Shown: positions 17,927 through 25,339 of the stretch, piece by piece | Position numbering within the stretch: position 1 is the first letter of the stretch | How the letters are laid out: every line of letters begins with the position of its first letter | Source: Armatimonadota bacterium | GTDB lineage: Bacteria > Armatimonadota > Fimbriimonadia > Fimbriimonadales > Fimbriimonadaceae | DNA length: 64,000 nucleotides | Direction: 5' to 3' | Assembly: GCA_025360125.1 (NCBI GenBank) | Contig: JANYCU010000011.1 | Span: 124,001-188,000, forward strand | Translations under genes and position numbers: made by a program | The notes under the pieces: model-generated | The model's input: only the letters and a program-made list of their open reading frames with translations | Database searches by the model: none | What the model was told of the DNA's origin: nothing

Positions 17927-19426
17927 ATGAACTCCTACGATCCTGACCACCCGATTAGCAAAGTGCTCGGCCTTACTCGCCGTGAGTTCTTTGGCAACGC
18001 CGCCAAAGGCATCGGCTCGGTAGCGATGGCGTCGCTCCTGCCCAGTTGGGCATTTGGCGAAAAAGACGGCCAAGTTACGCTCGGAAAGTATCACCATCCA
18101 CCCAAAGCCAAGCGCATCATCTACCTGTTCCAAGCGGGAGGCCCCGCCCAGCAGGACCTTTTCGACTACAAACCCCTGCTCAACAAGCTCCACGGGGAGC
18201 CACTTCCCGAAAGTGTTCGCCATGGTCAGCGACTGACCGTCATGAGTGCCAACCAAGGCGTCATTCAACTCGCGGGTTCGCCCTTCAAATTTGCCCAGCA
18301 TGGCCAAAGCGGAGCCTGGATGAGCGAAGCGCTTCCCCACCTCTCCACCGTCGCGGACGAAATCTGCTTCATCAAGTCGATGTTCACCGAGGCGATCAAC
18401 CACGATCCTGCCATCACTTTTTTCCAAACCGGAAGTCAAATCGCGGGACGTCCATCCTTTGGCTCCTGGCTATCGTACGGCCTCGGTTCAATGAACCAAG
18501 ACCTTCCCGCGTTCGTGGTGCTTGCCAGCGTTGGTAAGGGCGACCAGCCACTCTACGCCCGTTTGTGGGGCAACGGCTTCCTTGACTCTCGCTACCAAGG
18601 AGTTCGTTTCCGTGCGGGTAAAGAACCCGTGCTCTACCTTTCGAACCCCGATGGCGTTTGTGGCTCTGGTCGCCGGGCCATGCTCGACCGACTCAGTGAA
18701 CTCAATCGGCACCAGTACGAAAAGGAACTCGACCCCGAAATCGAGAGCCGAGTCGCCCAATACGAGATGGCCTACCGAATGCAGACCAGCGTGCCCGACA
18801 TCATGGATATCTCCAAAGAGACCCAGGAAACGTTCGACCTGTACGGCCCCGACTCTAAGCGTCCCGGAACCTTTGCCGCCAACTGCCTTCTTGCACGGAG
18901 ACTCGCCCAAAAAGGCGTTCGCTTCATCCAACTCTATCACCAAGGTTGGGATCAGCACGGCGACATCAAAGGCGGAATCGGCACTCAATGCCGCGACACC
19001 GACCAACCGACCACGGCGCTCATCAAAGACCTCAAACGGCTCGGAATGCTCGAAGACACCCTCATCGTTTGGGGCGGAGAATTTGGCCGAACCAGTTACT
19101 CGCAAGGCTCCAACGATCCGAATAATTTCGGGCGCGACCACCATCCTCGCTGCTTCAGCGTGTTCATGGCGGGCGGCGGCTGCAACGCGGGAACGACGTA
19201 CGGTCGCACCGATGACTACGGCTACAACATTGCCGACGCCAGCGGAAACCCCCTTCAGCCTACCAAAGAAGAATTCACCGAAGGCGCGGTCCACGTACAC
19301 GACCTCCAGGCCACCATTCTATGGTTGATGGGCGTTGACCACAAACGGCTCACCTTCCCGCTCCAGGGCCGCGACTACCGACTCACCGACGTCCATGGCC
19401 ACGTAGTTCAAAAGCTGATGAAGTGA
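17927..19426 (+). CDS. DUF1501 (sulfatase-fold-like) Tat-exported protein
   Basis: The 499-residue protein has a twin-arginine signal (LTRREFFGNAAKGIGSVAM), which implies folded export. The DUF1501 family is visible from IIYLFQAGGPAQQDLFDYKP, VRFIQLYHQGWDQHGDIKGG and LIVWGGEFGRTSYSQGS. The family belongs to the alkaline phosphatase/sulfatase superfamily, but no catalytic assignment is made here. It starts 2 bases after the DUF1549/DUF1553 gene, the standard gene pair. I chose the ATG at 17927 rather than an upstream TTG in the same frame because it lies just after the preceding stop and keeps the Tat motif near the N-terminus. Confidence 0.93.
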   Translation: MNSYDPDHPISKVLGLTRREFFGNAAKGIGSVAMASLLPSWAFGEKDGQVTLGKYHHPPKAKRIIYLFQAGGPAQQDLFDYKPLLNKLHGEPLPESVRHGQRLTVMSANQGVIQLAGSPFKFAQHGQSGAWMSEALPHLSTVADEICFIKSMFTEAINHDPAITFFQTGSQIAGRPSFGSWLSYGLGSMNQDLPAFVVLASVGKGDQPLYARLWGNGFLDSRYQGVRFRAGKEPVLYLSNPDGVCGSGRRAMLDRLSELNRHQYEKELDPEIESRVAQYEMAYRMQTSVPDIMDISKETQETFDLYGPDSKRPGTFAANCLLARRLAQKGVRFIQLYHQGWDQHGDIKGGIGTQCRDTDQPTTALIKDLKRLGMLEDTLIVWGGEFGRTSYSQGSNDPNNFGRDHHPRCFSVFMAGGGCNAGTTYGRTDDYGYNIADASGNPLQPTKEEFTEGAVHVHDLQATILWLMGVDHKRLTFPLQGRDYRLTDVHGHVVQKLMK

Positions 19427-20262
19427 TCCTTTCCTTCCTTCTGCTGACTCAATCCTCGACGACCATCTATTCGGTGTACATGCCTACAAATCATGTTGCG
19501 GTGATCGAGAGAAGGAGTGTCCAGAACGGAGCGATCAAAGTTGAAGCGTCGATGGAGCTTCCTCAATCTCAAAATTACCGTCTAATTGACCTCAAGATTG
19601 CGCCAAAAGGCAACTATGCCTTGGTTTGGGGGCACCGAAAGAAGGGTGTTTCATCCTGTACTTGGATATTCAACTCAAAGTTGACCAAATTAATCGCAAG
19701 ATTTGCTTTTGAAGACCCATATACGCTGCCGTTGTGGAAGACGGCAAATGTTCTGTGCTACATTGGCGCTGGAAGACCGGGACGAAGCTTAAATGTAAGG
19801 CTCTCTGGCGAAAGCGTGGCAAGCAAGGATTTTGTCCCACACCAGAAAAATCCACATAAAATCCCTACTCATGCAGCCGAAGCAAATGAATTCATGTTGC
19901 ATCGCGGATACGGCCCTCTCTCTGGCCCTCACTCTTCAGGAGAGTACTATTTTGGATCACACAAAGAAAATGCCCTGGTTTCTGAGTCAGGAGACACGAT
20001 ATGCGCGAGCACTCGGATCTCGAATACTTCGCCATTTTCTCAAGTTCGACTCTTGACTCGAAAAGGCACCCAGTGGACCGATAGGGTGCTAGCCGAAGTC
20101 TACGGTCATCCTATGCTGATCCTAACTGACCCTATTCTTAGCGTGCTCTCAACCAAGGATGATGTGGGTGAACTATCGGTCTTTGATATCAATAGTGTCA
20201 AATCGATCGGCAAATTTCGAGCCGACGCCGCCGACTCGGCCCAAATACTGTTTGGACGCTAA
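19423..20262 (+). CDS. Hypothetical secreted protein, possible beta-propeller
   Basis: A 279-residue protein of no recognised family. The first ~13 residues are hydrophobic (MILSFLLLTQSST), so it may be exported. Strand-like segments separated by Gly and aromatic turns (IAPKGNYALVWGHRKKG, ISNTSPFSQVRLLTRKG, DDVGELSVFDINSVKSIGKF) suggest a propeller, but repeat units are too weak to assign. The GTG start overlaps the DUF1501 stop (GTGA), so it closes the five-gene operon. After its stop there is no obvious terminator before the RAYT element. Confidence 0.65.
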   Translation: MILSFLLLTQSSTTIYSVYMPTNHVAVIERRSVQNGAIKVEASMELPQSQNYRLIDLKIAPKGNYALVWGHRKKGVSSCTWIFNSKLTKLIARFAFEDPYTLPLWKTANVLCYIGAGRPGRSLNVRLSGESVASKDFVPHQKNPHKIPTHAAEANEFMLHRGYGPLSGPHSSGEYYFGSHKENALVSESGDTICASTRISNTSPFSQVRLLTRKGTQWTDRVLAEVYGHPMLILTDPILSVLSTKDDVGELSVFDINSVKSIGKFRADAADSAQILFGR

Positions 20263-20443
20263 CAGTGCGAATCAGTAATCGTCTTCTCCAAACTCTTTCC
20301 ATGCCAAATGTCGTTGTCGAGGCAGTCGGAGGATAGGCAGCCTGCCCGCCGAAGCGCCTTGGCGAAGGCTGGGTCCTCGCCTATATCACCGATTTCTAAA
20401 CGCCAAAACACAAGGTATTGCTTCCCTTTTCACCCGGGTCGAC

Positions 20444-20492
20444 TACCGCGAAGCGGTTACACCCAAGTAGCCGTGGGTGCGTGCACCCACGG
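20444..20492 (+). repeat. Left inverted terminal palindromic repeat of the RAYT element
   Basis: Begins TACCGCGAAGCGGTTACACC and includes the perfect 10-bp-arm palindrome at 20471-20492. It is the inverted partner of 21040-21088, differing at three positions, one of which lies in the 2-base loop. Each half could fold as a hairpin recognised by the transposase. Confidence 0.85.
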
Positions 20493-20534
20493 ATAGTTCT
20501 TCAATCTTCCGACCCCGAAGCGGGTCGCACCGTT

Positions 20535-20972
20535 CTAATCCAAATACCTTGGATCATAGTCAATGGCTGCCAACTTAAGGATTTCTAATCGTTCCTCCTC
20601 GAACGTCACTTCGTGATGATGTTCGGCTTGGTTCAAAATATAGTTCGAAATCATGTTCAGATCACTCGGACTGACCGCAATGGCCGCATATCCATCTTGC
20701 CAGGCAAACGAAGGAACTCTTTCCCGCATCCAATGGCTGCTCGATTTCTTTAACTCCTGTACGAAGTTGGAAACGTTCTGAGTCGATTTGATTCTGACCA
20801 AAATGTGGACATGATCGGCCACGCCACCAACTTTGATGGAAACCGCGCCTAATCCTACGATGGTGCCGACGATGTATCTCAGCAATTGATCCAAGAGGCC
20901 GTCGGTCAGAAATGGCGTTCGATTCTTCGTACTGAAAATGATGTGAATATTAAGAGCGAGGTAGGTGGACAC
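20535..20972 (-). CDS. REP-associated tyrosine transposase (IS200-like Y1 family)
   Basis: The 146-residue HUH endonuclease resembles TnpA of IS200/IS605 and RAYT proteins. Its N-terminus is STYLALNIHIIFSTKNRTPF, the HUH metal site is GGVADHVHILVRIK, and a helix with the candidate catalytic tyrosine is SNYILNQAEHHH. The EEERLEILKLAAIDYDPRYL tail is also typical. I take the GTG at 20972 as start because it places the family N-terminus correctly; the same frame continues upstream through the palindrome at 21040-21061, which would be translated as a meaningless leader. It is intact and therefore possibly active. It lies between the inverted palindromic ends. Confidence 0.88.
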   Translation of the reverse strand: MSTYLALNIHIIFSTKNRTPFLTDGLLDQLLRYIVGTIVGLGAVSIKVGGVADHVHILVRIKSTQNVSNFVQELKKSSSHWMRERVPSFAWQDGYAAIAVSPSDLNMISNYILNQAEHHHEVTFEEERLEILKLAAIDYDPRYLD

Positions 20973-21039
20973 GTTCAAACCATCATATCTGAAAAGGTCT
21001 TGTGCGACCCACTTCGGGGTCGTTATTTTACGTTCTCGA

Positions 21040-21088
21040 CCGTGGGTGCAAGCACCCACGGCTATATGGGTGTAACCGCTTCGCGGTA
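21040..21088 (-). repeat. Right inverted terminal palindromic repeat of the RAYT element
   Basis: Inverted copy of 20444-20492, containing the 22-bp palindrome at 21040-21061 and the outer GGGTGTAACCGCTTCGCGGT sequence. It lies upstream of the transposase start, so it may also affect transposase expression. Confidence 0.85.
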
Positions 21089-21107
21089 AGGATGATTAAA
21101 ATCAAAA

Positions 21108-21335
21108 CTACGCTTTTTTCACCAACTCAACCTTCGAAATTGAACCGTTCTTGCTCAAATCCTTGCCGTAAATCACCGTCGCCACCGCCTTAATCTCCGG
21201 ATGACCCGCAACCGAAATGGTCGGCACCGAGCTATAGCCCGCTCCGCCGTCAACCACCTTAAACCCGGTGATCGCGCCTTCACTCTTAACCACTTCAATC
21301 ACCGCCGCATTCGTCCGCCAGTAGTCCCAGACAAA
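21108..21335 (-). pseudogene. C-terminal fragment of a secreted protein
   Basis: The frame encodes about 75 residues. It includes ITGFKVVDGGAGYSSVPTIS, a motif of the repeated Gly-x-Gly-Tyr type found at the ends of some secreted or adhesin-like proteins, and closes with VELVKKA. Upstream, protein-like sequence (VWDYWRTNAAVIEVV) continues past the only available start (a GTG at 21302) and then meets a TAA at 21336-21338. It therefore looks like the end of a once longer gene rather than a complete small gene. It lies 20 bases beyond the RAYT element, so its truncation may be linked to the insertion. Confidence 0.5.
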
Positions 21336-21431
21336 TTACACGGCCTAATAATATTAATGGTTTGCATTTTTCATTTTCTTAATTCTCATCTAAATCTGAT
21401 CTCACATGGTCCGGTCAGCACAGCAGATGCT

Positions 21432-21917
21432 CTAACGCGGGCGTGAATTGGCACCTGATCCGCCTGAGCCGTCATTTATCAATTTGTATTCACCCAAGTT
21501 TTGCAGCGCAACAATTTGGGTATCCCGATCCTTATCTTTTGACATCTCCTTAGTAAAGGCAATCCCCAATTGAGTTTTGGGCCGGCCGATAATATACAAA
21601 TACAGTCGGCGAACAGTTGCGCTCTTTTCCAAGCCAGCTTTCTCAACCACCCAAGATTCTCGATCAGCATTAATTTGCTTGTGTAAATCTAGAGCAGCGT
21701 GGTACTTATCCAAACTTGTTGCCATATTCTCTCCGACGCTAAGCTGATTCACCCCTCTCTTAAATTCAGCATCGGTCACCTTCGTCACAAGCACTTTTGG
21801 TGGTACCCAGGATGTAATTGGTTTTTCATGCTTGATCCAATTACATCCGGAGCAAAGCAACAAGACTACCGTTACGCCAGCCAATCCACCTTGCCAACTT
21901 GAACTCACTGTAGCCAT
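21432..21917 (-). CDS. Hypothetical lipoprotein
   Basis: A 161-residue protein with a hydrophobic N-terminus and lipobox LCSGC (about residues 21-25), so a lipid-anchored envelope protein. The mature part is charged and mainly helical, with EFKRGVNQLSVGENMATSLD and LGIAFTKEMSKDKDRDTQIV, and a low-complexity GGSGANSRPR end. No family is recognised. It begins 10 bases after the stop of the Gly/Ser-tailed fragment at 21927, which suggests the two were once in one transcript. Confidence 0.7.
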   Translation of the reverse strand: MATVSSSWQGGLAGVTVVLLLCSGCNWIKHEKPITSWVPPKVLVTKVTDAEFKRGVNQLSVGENMATSLDKYHAALDLHKQINADRESWVVEKAGLEKSATVRRLYLYIIGRPKTQLGIAFTKEMSKDKDRDTQIVALQNLGEYKLINDGSGGSGANSRPR

Positions 21918-21926
21918 ATTAATATT

Positions 21927-22091
21927 TTACATCCCTCCGACTGAGCCGCCACTGGAATCATCACTTGGGCTTGGACCACTAGAGGAACCTCCACTTGAAC
22001 TTCCGCTTGAACCTCCGCTCTTGGGAGCTGCGCCACCCGTCTGAAACGGCCAGGCCGTCCACATTTGCCCATCGCCCTGACGGAGCTTGCT
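21927..22091 (-). pseudogene. Fragment of a gene with a Gly/Ser-rich tail
   Basis: An open stretch of 54 codons between a TAG (22092-22094) and a TAA. It reads like a real protein end: RQGDGQMWTAWPFQTGGAAP followed by a Gly/Ser tail ending SGGSVGGM. No credible start or ribosome-binding site precedes it, so it is probably the 3' remnant of a degraded gene, although a 45-residue peptide starting at the internal ATG cannot be excluded. A different frame across the same bases gives an Arg/Val-rich sequence with no protein-like character. Confidence 0.4.
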
Positions 22092-22271
22092 CTAGCCAGC
22101 CTCATCGCCAGTTATCTCTTTTTGAAGAGAGATAGGTGAATCAAATCCAATTGAGAGACCGAAGCCGTTTGATGAACCTTGAGAAAGGTCCCCTCCACAA
22201 ATGCCCTCGACAAATAATCAAAACATGCTAGGCCCTCTAGGAAAAATTAAGGTAGCGTTTTGGAAATCGTT
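22092..22271. other. Intergenic region upstream of the M1 peptidase
   Basis: No gene is evident. A short hairpin (TATCTCT with AGAGATA) lies near 22112-22133. The rest is AT-leaning sequence that should contain the promoter of the M1 peptidase gene, but I could not pick a convincing -35/-10 pair. Confidence 0.4.
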
Positions 22272-24440
22272 ATGATCAAGACTTCCTCCGCTATTGTTCT
22301 CTCCCTCGCAATGGTTGCCAGCGCCAACGCGCAAGGCGGACGCCAACGACAAAATCCGTTCGCTCCTCCGCTCGCATCCATTCACTATGCTTTGGATCGA
22401 ACTTGCGACCTCCAAAATGTCGACATTAATATCGATATCGATTATCCGAATCGAATGTTTGCCGGAACGGTGGTCAACACCCTCAGTCCGCTTCGAAGTG
22501 GCCTCCACGAAGTCATGTTAATGGCCGGAGTTCCGCTCGTCATCACTTCGGTAAAAGTAGACGGCGTCGAAGCAAAGTATCGTCGCGATGGTCGATTAAT
22601 GTTCATTACCGTCCCTTCAACGACACGCGGAAAAGCAATGAAAATTGCCATCGATTACAACGCGAAAAACACCACGGCACGACCTTTCGGCGGCGGCGGT
22701 GGCGGATTCCACTGGATTGAAGCAACTGCAAACAACCCAACCCACGCCGGATTCTGGACTCAAGGCGAGGCCGAAACCAACTGCGAATGGTGTCCAACTT
22801 GGGACTACCCCAACGACATGACGACCAGTGAGACCCACTGCACGGTGCAATCCGACTGGGACATGATCGGCAACGGCGCGTTGATCGACACCAAGCTCAG
22901 TGCCGACAAGAAGAAGAAAACTTTTCACTGGAAGATGACCCAGCCCCACGCGACGTACCTTCTGACTCTGGTTGGCGGACCGCTTGACATCAAAAAAGAC
23001 ACGTGGGAAGGGGTGGATCTTTGGTATGTCACGCCTCGCGGCGAAGGCTACATGATCGACAATTCGTTCGGTCACACCAAAGACATGCTCAGTTTCTACT
23101 CGAAGGTGTTTGGCGTGAAATATCCCTGGCCGAAATACGCCCAGAACGCGATGTACGACTTTGGCGGCGGAATGGAGAATGTCTCGGCGACCACACTTGG
23201 CGAAGGCAGCCTCAGCGAAGCACGCGACGGCTACTTCCGAATGGATAGCCTCAATTCGCACGAGCTCGGCCATCAATGGTTCGGCGACTTTGTCACCTGC
23301 AAAGACTGGAGCGACACCTGGCTGAACGAGAGTTTCGCCACAATCCTCCAAATTCTTTACTTCGAACACAGCCGAGGCAAAGACGCTTATGCTTGGGAAA
23401 TCGACGATGCGATGCGGAGTTACTTCAACGAAGCTCGCCAATATAAGAGACCTATTTCGTCGAAAATGTACACCAACGGCGATGCAATGTTCGACTCCCA
23501 TACCTATCCAAAAGGAGGTTCGGTTCTCCACACCCTGCGTAAGATGCTCGGGGACGAAGCATTTTTCGGGGGATTGAATTACTACCTAACCAAATGGGCT
23601 CACACTCCAGTCGAGAGCGCACAGCTTCGACGGGCATTTACCGAGTATTCAGGCATCAACGTTGAACCGTTTTGGGCTCAATGGTTCGATAAACCCGGTC
23701 ACCCAGTCATTGACTACACGTGGAGCTACGACGCAGGAAAAGTAAACTTGACCGTCAAGCAAACCCAAGACACGTCCGACGGAACCCCAGTCTACGATGT
23801 GATGACCTCGGTCGACATGATCGGCGCCAACGGTCAACACACAATGATGCCAATTCACATGACCAAGACGGAAGAAATCTTTAGTTTCCCGGCTTCCAAC
23901 AAGCCCGGAGCGGTCGTATTCGACCCCGAGCATGTGTTCCTTCGCGAGATTCCGAAGCTGAATTGGAGCGCTGAAGAGCTTCCTTACATCCTAAGATTCG
24001 GCAAGAACGCACCGGACCGCCAGGAAGCAATGCGACAACTGATGCAGAAGCCAAGCGACGAAACGGTGAAGATGGTTGCCGACGTGATCGCCGCCGACAA
24101 CACCCAGTTCCTGACTTTCCGAAACATCAACGCCTTGGTCAACTTGGCCAAGGCGGAGATGCGAAGTTACTGGATGAAGATGCTTGAGCACCCTAGTTTC
24201 GATCGTCGAGCCAACGCGGTGACCGCGCTTGCGAAGTTGCCTGCCGACCCGGCGACTACTGCCATGTTCAAATCACTGGTCAATGACAAGGCACCCATTC
24301 AAGTCGTTGTCGGGTGCATCGGAGCCTTGGCGAATTGGGACAAGGAAGGTAATCATGCGCTTTTCGTAAAAGCCCAGGAAATAAAAGATCGGCGCGGACG
24401 CATTAAAGCCGCCGCCGACCGAGCCTTGGCCAAAGAGTAA
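22272..24440 (+). CDS. Secreted M1-family zinc metallopeptidase (aminopeptidase N-like)
   Basis: The 722-residue gluzincin has a signal peptide (IKTSSAIVLSLAMVASANA). The exopeptidase signature is GGGMENVSATT, and the zinc site is H330-E-L-G-H334 with E353 eighteen residues later in DTWLNESFATI. Its N-terminal beta domain precedes the catalytic domain, and a helical HEAT-like end (RQEAMRQLMQKPSDETVKM onward) follows. M1 enzymes remove N-terminal residues from peptides, here probably in the periplasm or outside. I chose the ATG at 22272 over an upstream TTG because it gives a clean signal peptide. The CHY zinc-finger gene starts 2 bases after its stop. Confidence 0.92.
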   Translation: MIKTSSAIVLSLAMVASANAQGGRQRQNPFAPPLASIHYALDRTCDLQNVDINIDIDYPNRMFAGTVVNTLSPLRSGLHEVMLMAGVPLVITSVKVDGVEAKYRRDGRLMFITVPSTTRGKAMKIAIDYNAKNTTARPFGGGGGGFHWIEATANNPTHAGFWTQGEAETNCEWCPTWDYPNDMTTSETHCTVQSDWDMIGNGALIDTKLSADKKKKTFHWKMTQPHATYLLTLVGGPLDIKKDTWEGVDLWYVTPRGEGYMIDNSFGHTKDMLSFYSKVFGVKYPWPKYAQNAMYDFGGGMENVSATTLGEGSLSEARDGYFRMDSLNSHELGHQWFGDFVTCKDWSDTWLNESFATILQILYFEHSRGKDAYAWEIDDAMRSYFNEARQYKRPISSKMYTNGDAMFDSHTYPKGGSVLHTLRKMLGDEAFFGGLNYYLTKWAHTPVESAQLRRAFTEYSGINVEPFWAQWFDKPGHPVIDYTWSYDAGKVNLTVKQTQDTSDGTPVYDVMTSVDMIGANGQHTMMPIHMTKTEEIFSFPASNKPGAVVFDPEHVFLREIPKLNWSAEELPYILRFGKNAPDRQEAMRQLMQKPSDETVKMVADVIAADNTQFLTFRNINALVNLAKAEMRSYWMKMLEHPSFDRRANAVTALAKLPADPATTAMFKSLVNDKAPIQVVVGCIGALANWDKEGNHALFVKAQEIKDRRGRIKAAADRALAKE

Positions 24441-24442
24441 AG

Positions 24443-24775
24443 TTGGTTTTCGTTGGCACAACCCCTTGTTTCGGCGTCGACCTCGACGCCGAAACGAGGT
24501 GCAAACATTACCATTCCGATCTCGACCGAATTGCCATCAAGTTTCCATGCTGCGGTCAATATTACGCGTGCATTGAATGCCATCAGGAGACTGCAGACCA
24601 CCCGGCGCACGTCTGGCCGAAAGAGGAATTCGAGGCCAAAGCAATCCTGTGTGGCGCGTGTGGCACCGAACTCACGATAACGGAATACTTACAATGCGAT
24701 TCAAACTGCCCGAAGTGCCAGGCGCAGTTCAATCCCGGCTGTAAGAATCATTGGCACCTCTACTTTGAGAGGTGA
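24443..24775 (+). CDS. CHY zinc-finger protein
   Basis: The 110-residue protein is almost all zinc finger. It runs from TRCKHYHSDLDRIAIKFPCC through YYACIECHQETADHPAHVW and AILCGACGTELTITEYL to CPKCQAQFNPGCKNHWHLYF, the CHY-type finger fold shared with Hot13/RCHY1 N-terminal regions. It probably binds several zinc ions; the bacterial role is unknown, with metal handling or redox protein maturation suggested. The TTG start at 24443 lies 2 bases after the M1 peptidase stop. The 3' end overlaps the convergent isomerase gene by 16 bases. Confidence 0.88.
   Translation: MVFVGTTPCFGVDLDAETRCKHYHSDLDRIAIKFPCCGQYYACIECHQETADHPAHVWPKEEFEAKAILCGACGTELTITEYLQCDSNCPKCQAQFNPGCKNHWHLYFER
24468..24495. repeat. 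Perfect 28-bp palindrome inside the 5' end of the CHY gene
   Basis: Two 13-base arms (GTTTCGGCGTCGA and its exact reverse complement) flank a CC spacer. They encode GVDLDAET, a sequence usual at this place in CHY proteins, so the palindrome may arise from codon choice, but as RNA it would form a strong hairpin close to the start codon. Confidence 0.7.
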
Positions 24776-25299
24776 TCATCGATCATGCCCGAGTCAAGAA
24801 TGACTTTAAGCCATGGCGCAAATTCGGCAGGATTCCGCGAGATCTCTTGCCTCAGGGCGGCAATCTCGATCCATCGCGTTTCGGAGACCTCGTCCTGGTT
24901 GGGAGACACCAAACCATCGAATCGGCCAACCAGAACATGATCATGCTCCCTTTCTGTCATCCCACTCAACGAATCAAAGGCTTCGTACCGAACGACGCCA
25001 ACTTCTCGAACGAGTGCCGCCACACCAAGCTCAACCATCATCGCTCGCTCGGCAGCTTCAACTGGTGTCTCAAAGGCCCCTGGATGCGAGCAACAACTGT
25101 TGGCCCATAGTCCCGCGAAATGATATTTCGATTTCGCTCGTTGCTGAATCAGTAACCGCCCTTCGGAGTTAAACAAAAACACTGAAATCGCTCGATGCCA
25201 GACGCCCCCGTTTTCATGGGCCGCCACCTTGTCAATCTCGGCAATCGTGTTTCCCTGATCGTCAACTTCTTGAATTCTCATTGTTTTCTGCCAAGCCAT
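24760..25299 (-). CDS. idi: Isopentenyl-diphosphate delta-isomerase, type 1 (Nudix fold)
   Basis: The enzyme interconverts IPP and DMAPP for isoprenoid (quinone, undecaprenyl) synthesis. Type 1 hallmarks are RLLIQQRAKSKYHFAGLWAN, the catalytic-cysteine segment NSCCSHPGAFETPVEAAERA that overlaps the Nudix box, and EREHDHVLVGRFDG. At 179 residues it is close to the E. coli size. An alternative ATG six codons in (25281) would begin with MRIQEVDDQGN and also fits. A general Nudix hydrolase is less likely because the WAN-CC-HPG pattern is isomerase-specific. Confidence 0.85.
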   Translation of the reverse strand: MAWQKTMRIQEVDDQGNTIAEIDKVAAHENGGVWHRAISVFLFNSEGRLLIQQRAKSKYHFAGLWANSCCSHPGAFETPVEAAERAMMVELGVAALVREVGVVRYEAFDSLSGMTEREHDHVLVGRFDGLVSPNQDEVSETRWIEIAALRQEISRNPAEFAPWLKVILDSGMIDDHLSK

Positions 25300-25339
25300 T
25301 CAGGTTACTGCCTTCGTTCGACGTATATTAAGAAGTCTT

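Larger units (their letters stand above)
20444..21088. mobile_element. RAYT element with inverted, palindrome-rich ends
   Basis: A 645-bp unit bounded by 49-bp inverted repeats (20444-20492 and 21040-21088; 46 of 49 positions match by eye). Each end contains a 22-bp palindrome (CCGTGGGTGC-NN-GCACCCACGG) and an outer GCGAAGC-type hairpin. A second inner inverted pair (20510-20531 and 21001-21022, GACCCCGAAG core) follows. Between them lies one minus-strand transposase gene. This matches REP-associated tyrosine transposase units, which move or amplify short palindromic repeats as single strands. I see no target-site duplication, as expected for HUH elements. Confidence 0.75.

Noticed and set aside
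18488-19300. Long minus-strand open frame (270 codons) opposite the DUF1501 gene
   Set aside because: It lies wholly inside a clear plus-strand family gene, has Val/Gly/Ala-rich composition typical of antisense frames and no recognisable motif or start signal.
21905-22105. 66-codon minus-strand open frame starting MRLARASSV
   Set aside because: The alternative frame over the same bases gives a protein-like Trp/Gly/Ser tail, so this one is a shadow.
22617-23531. Minus-strand open frame of 304 codons opposite the M1 peptidase gene
   Set aside because: It is a mirror frame of a gene with an intact HELGH site; no protein-like motifs or ribosome-binding site.
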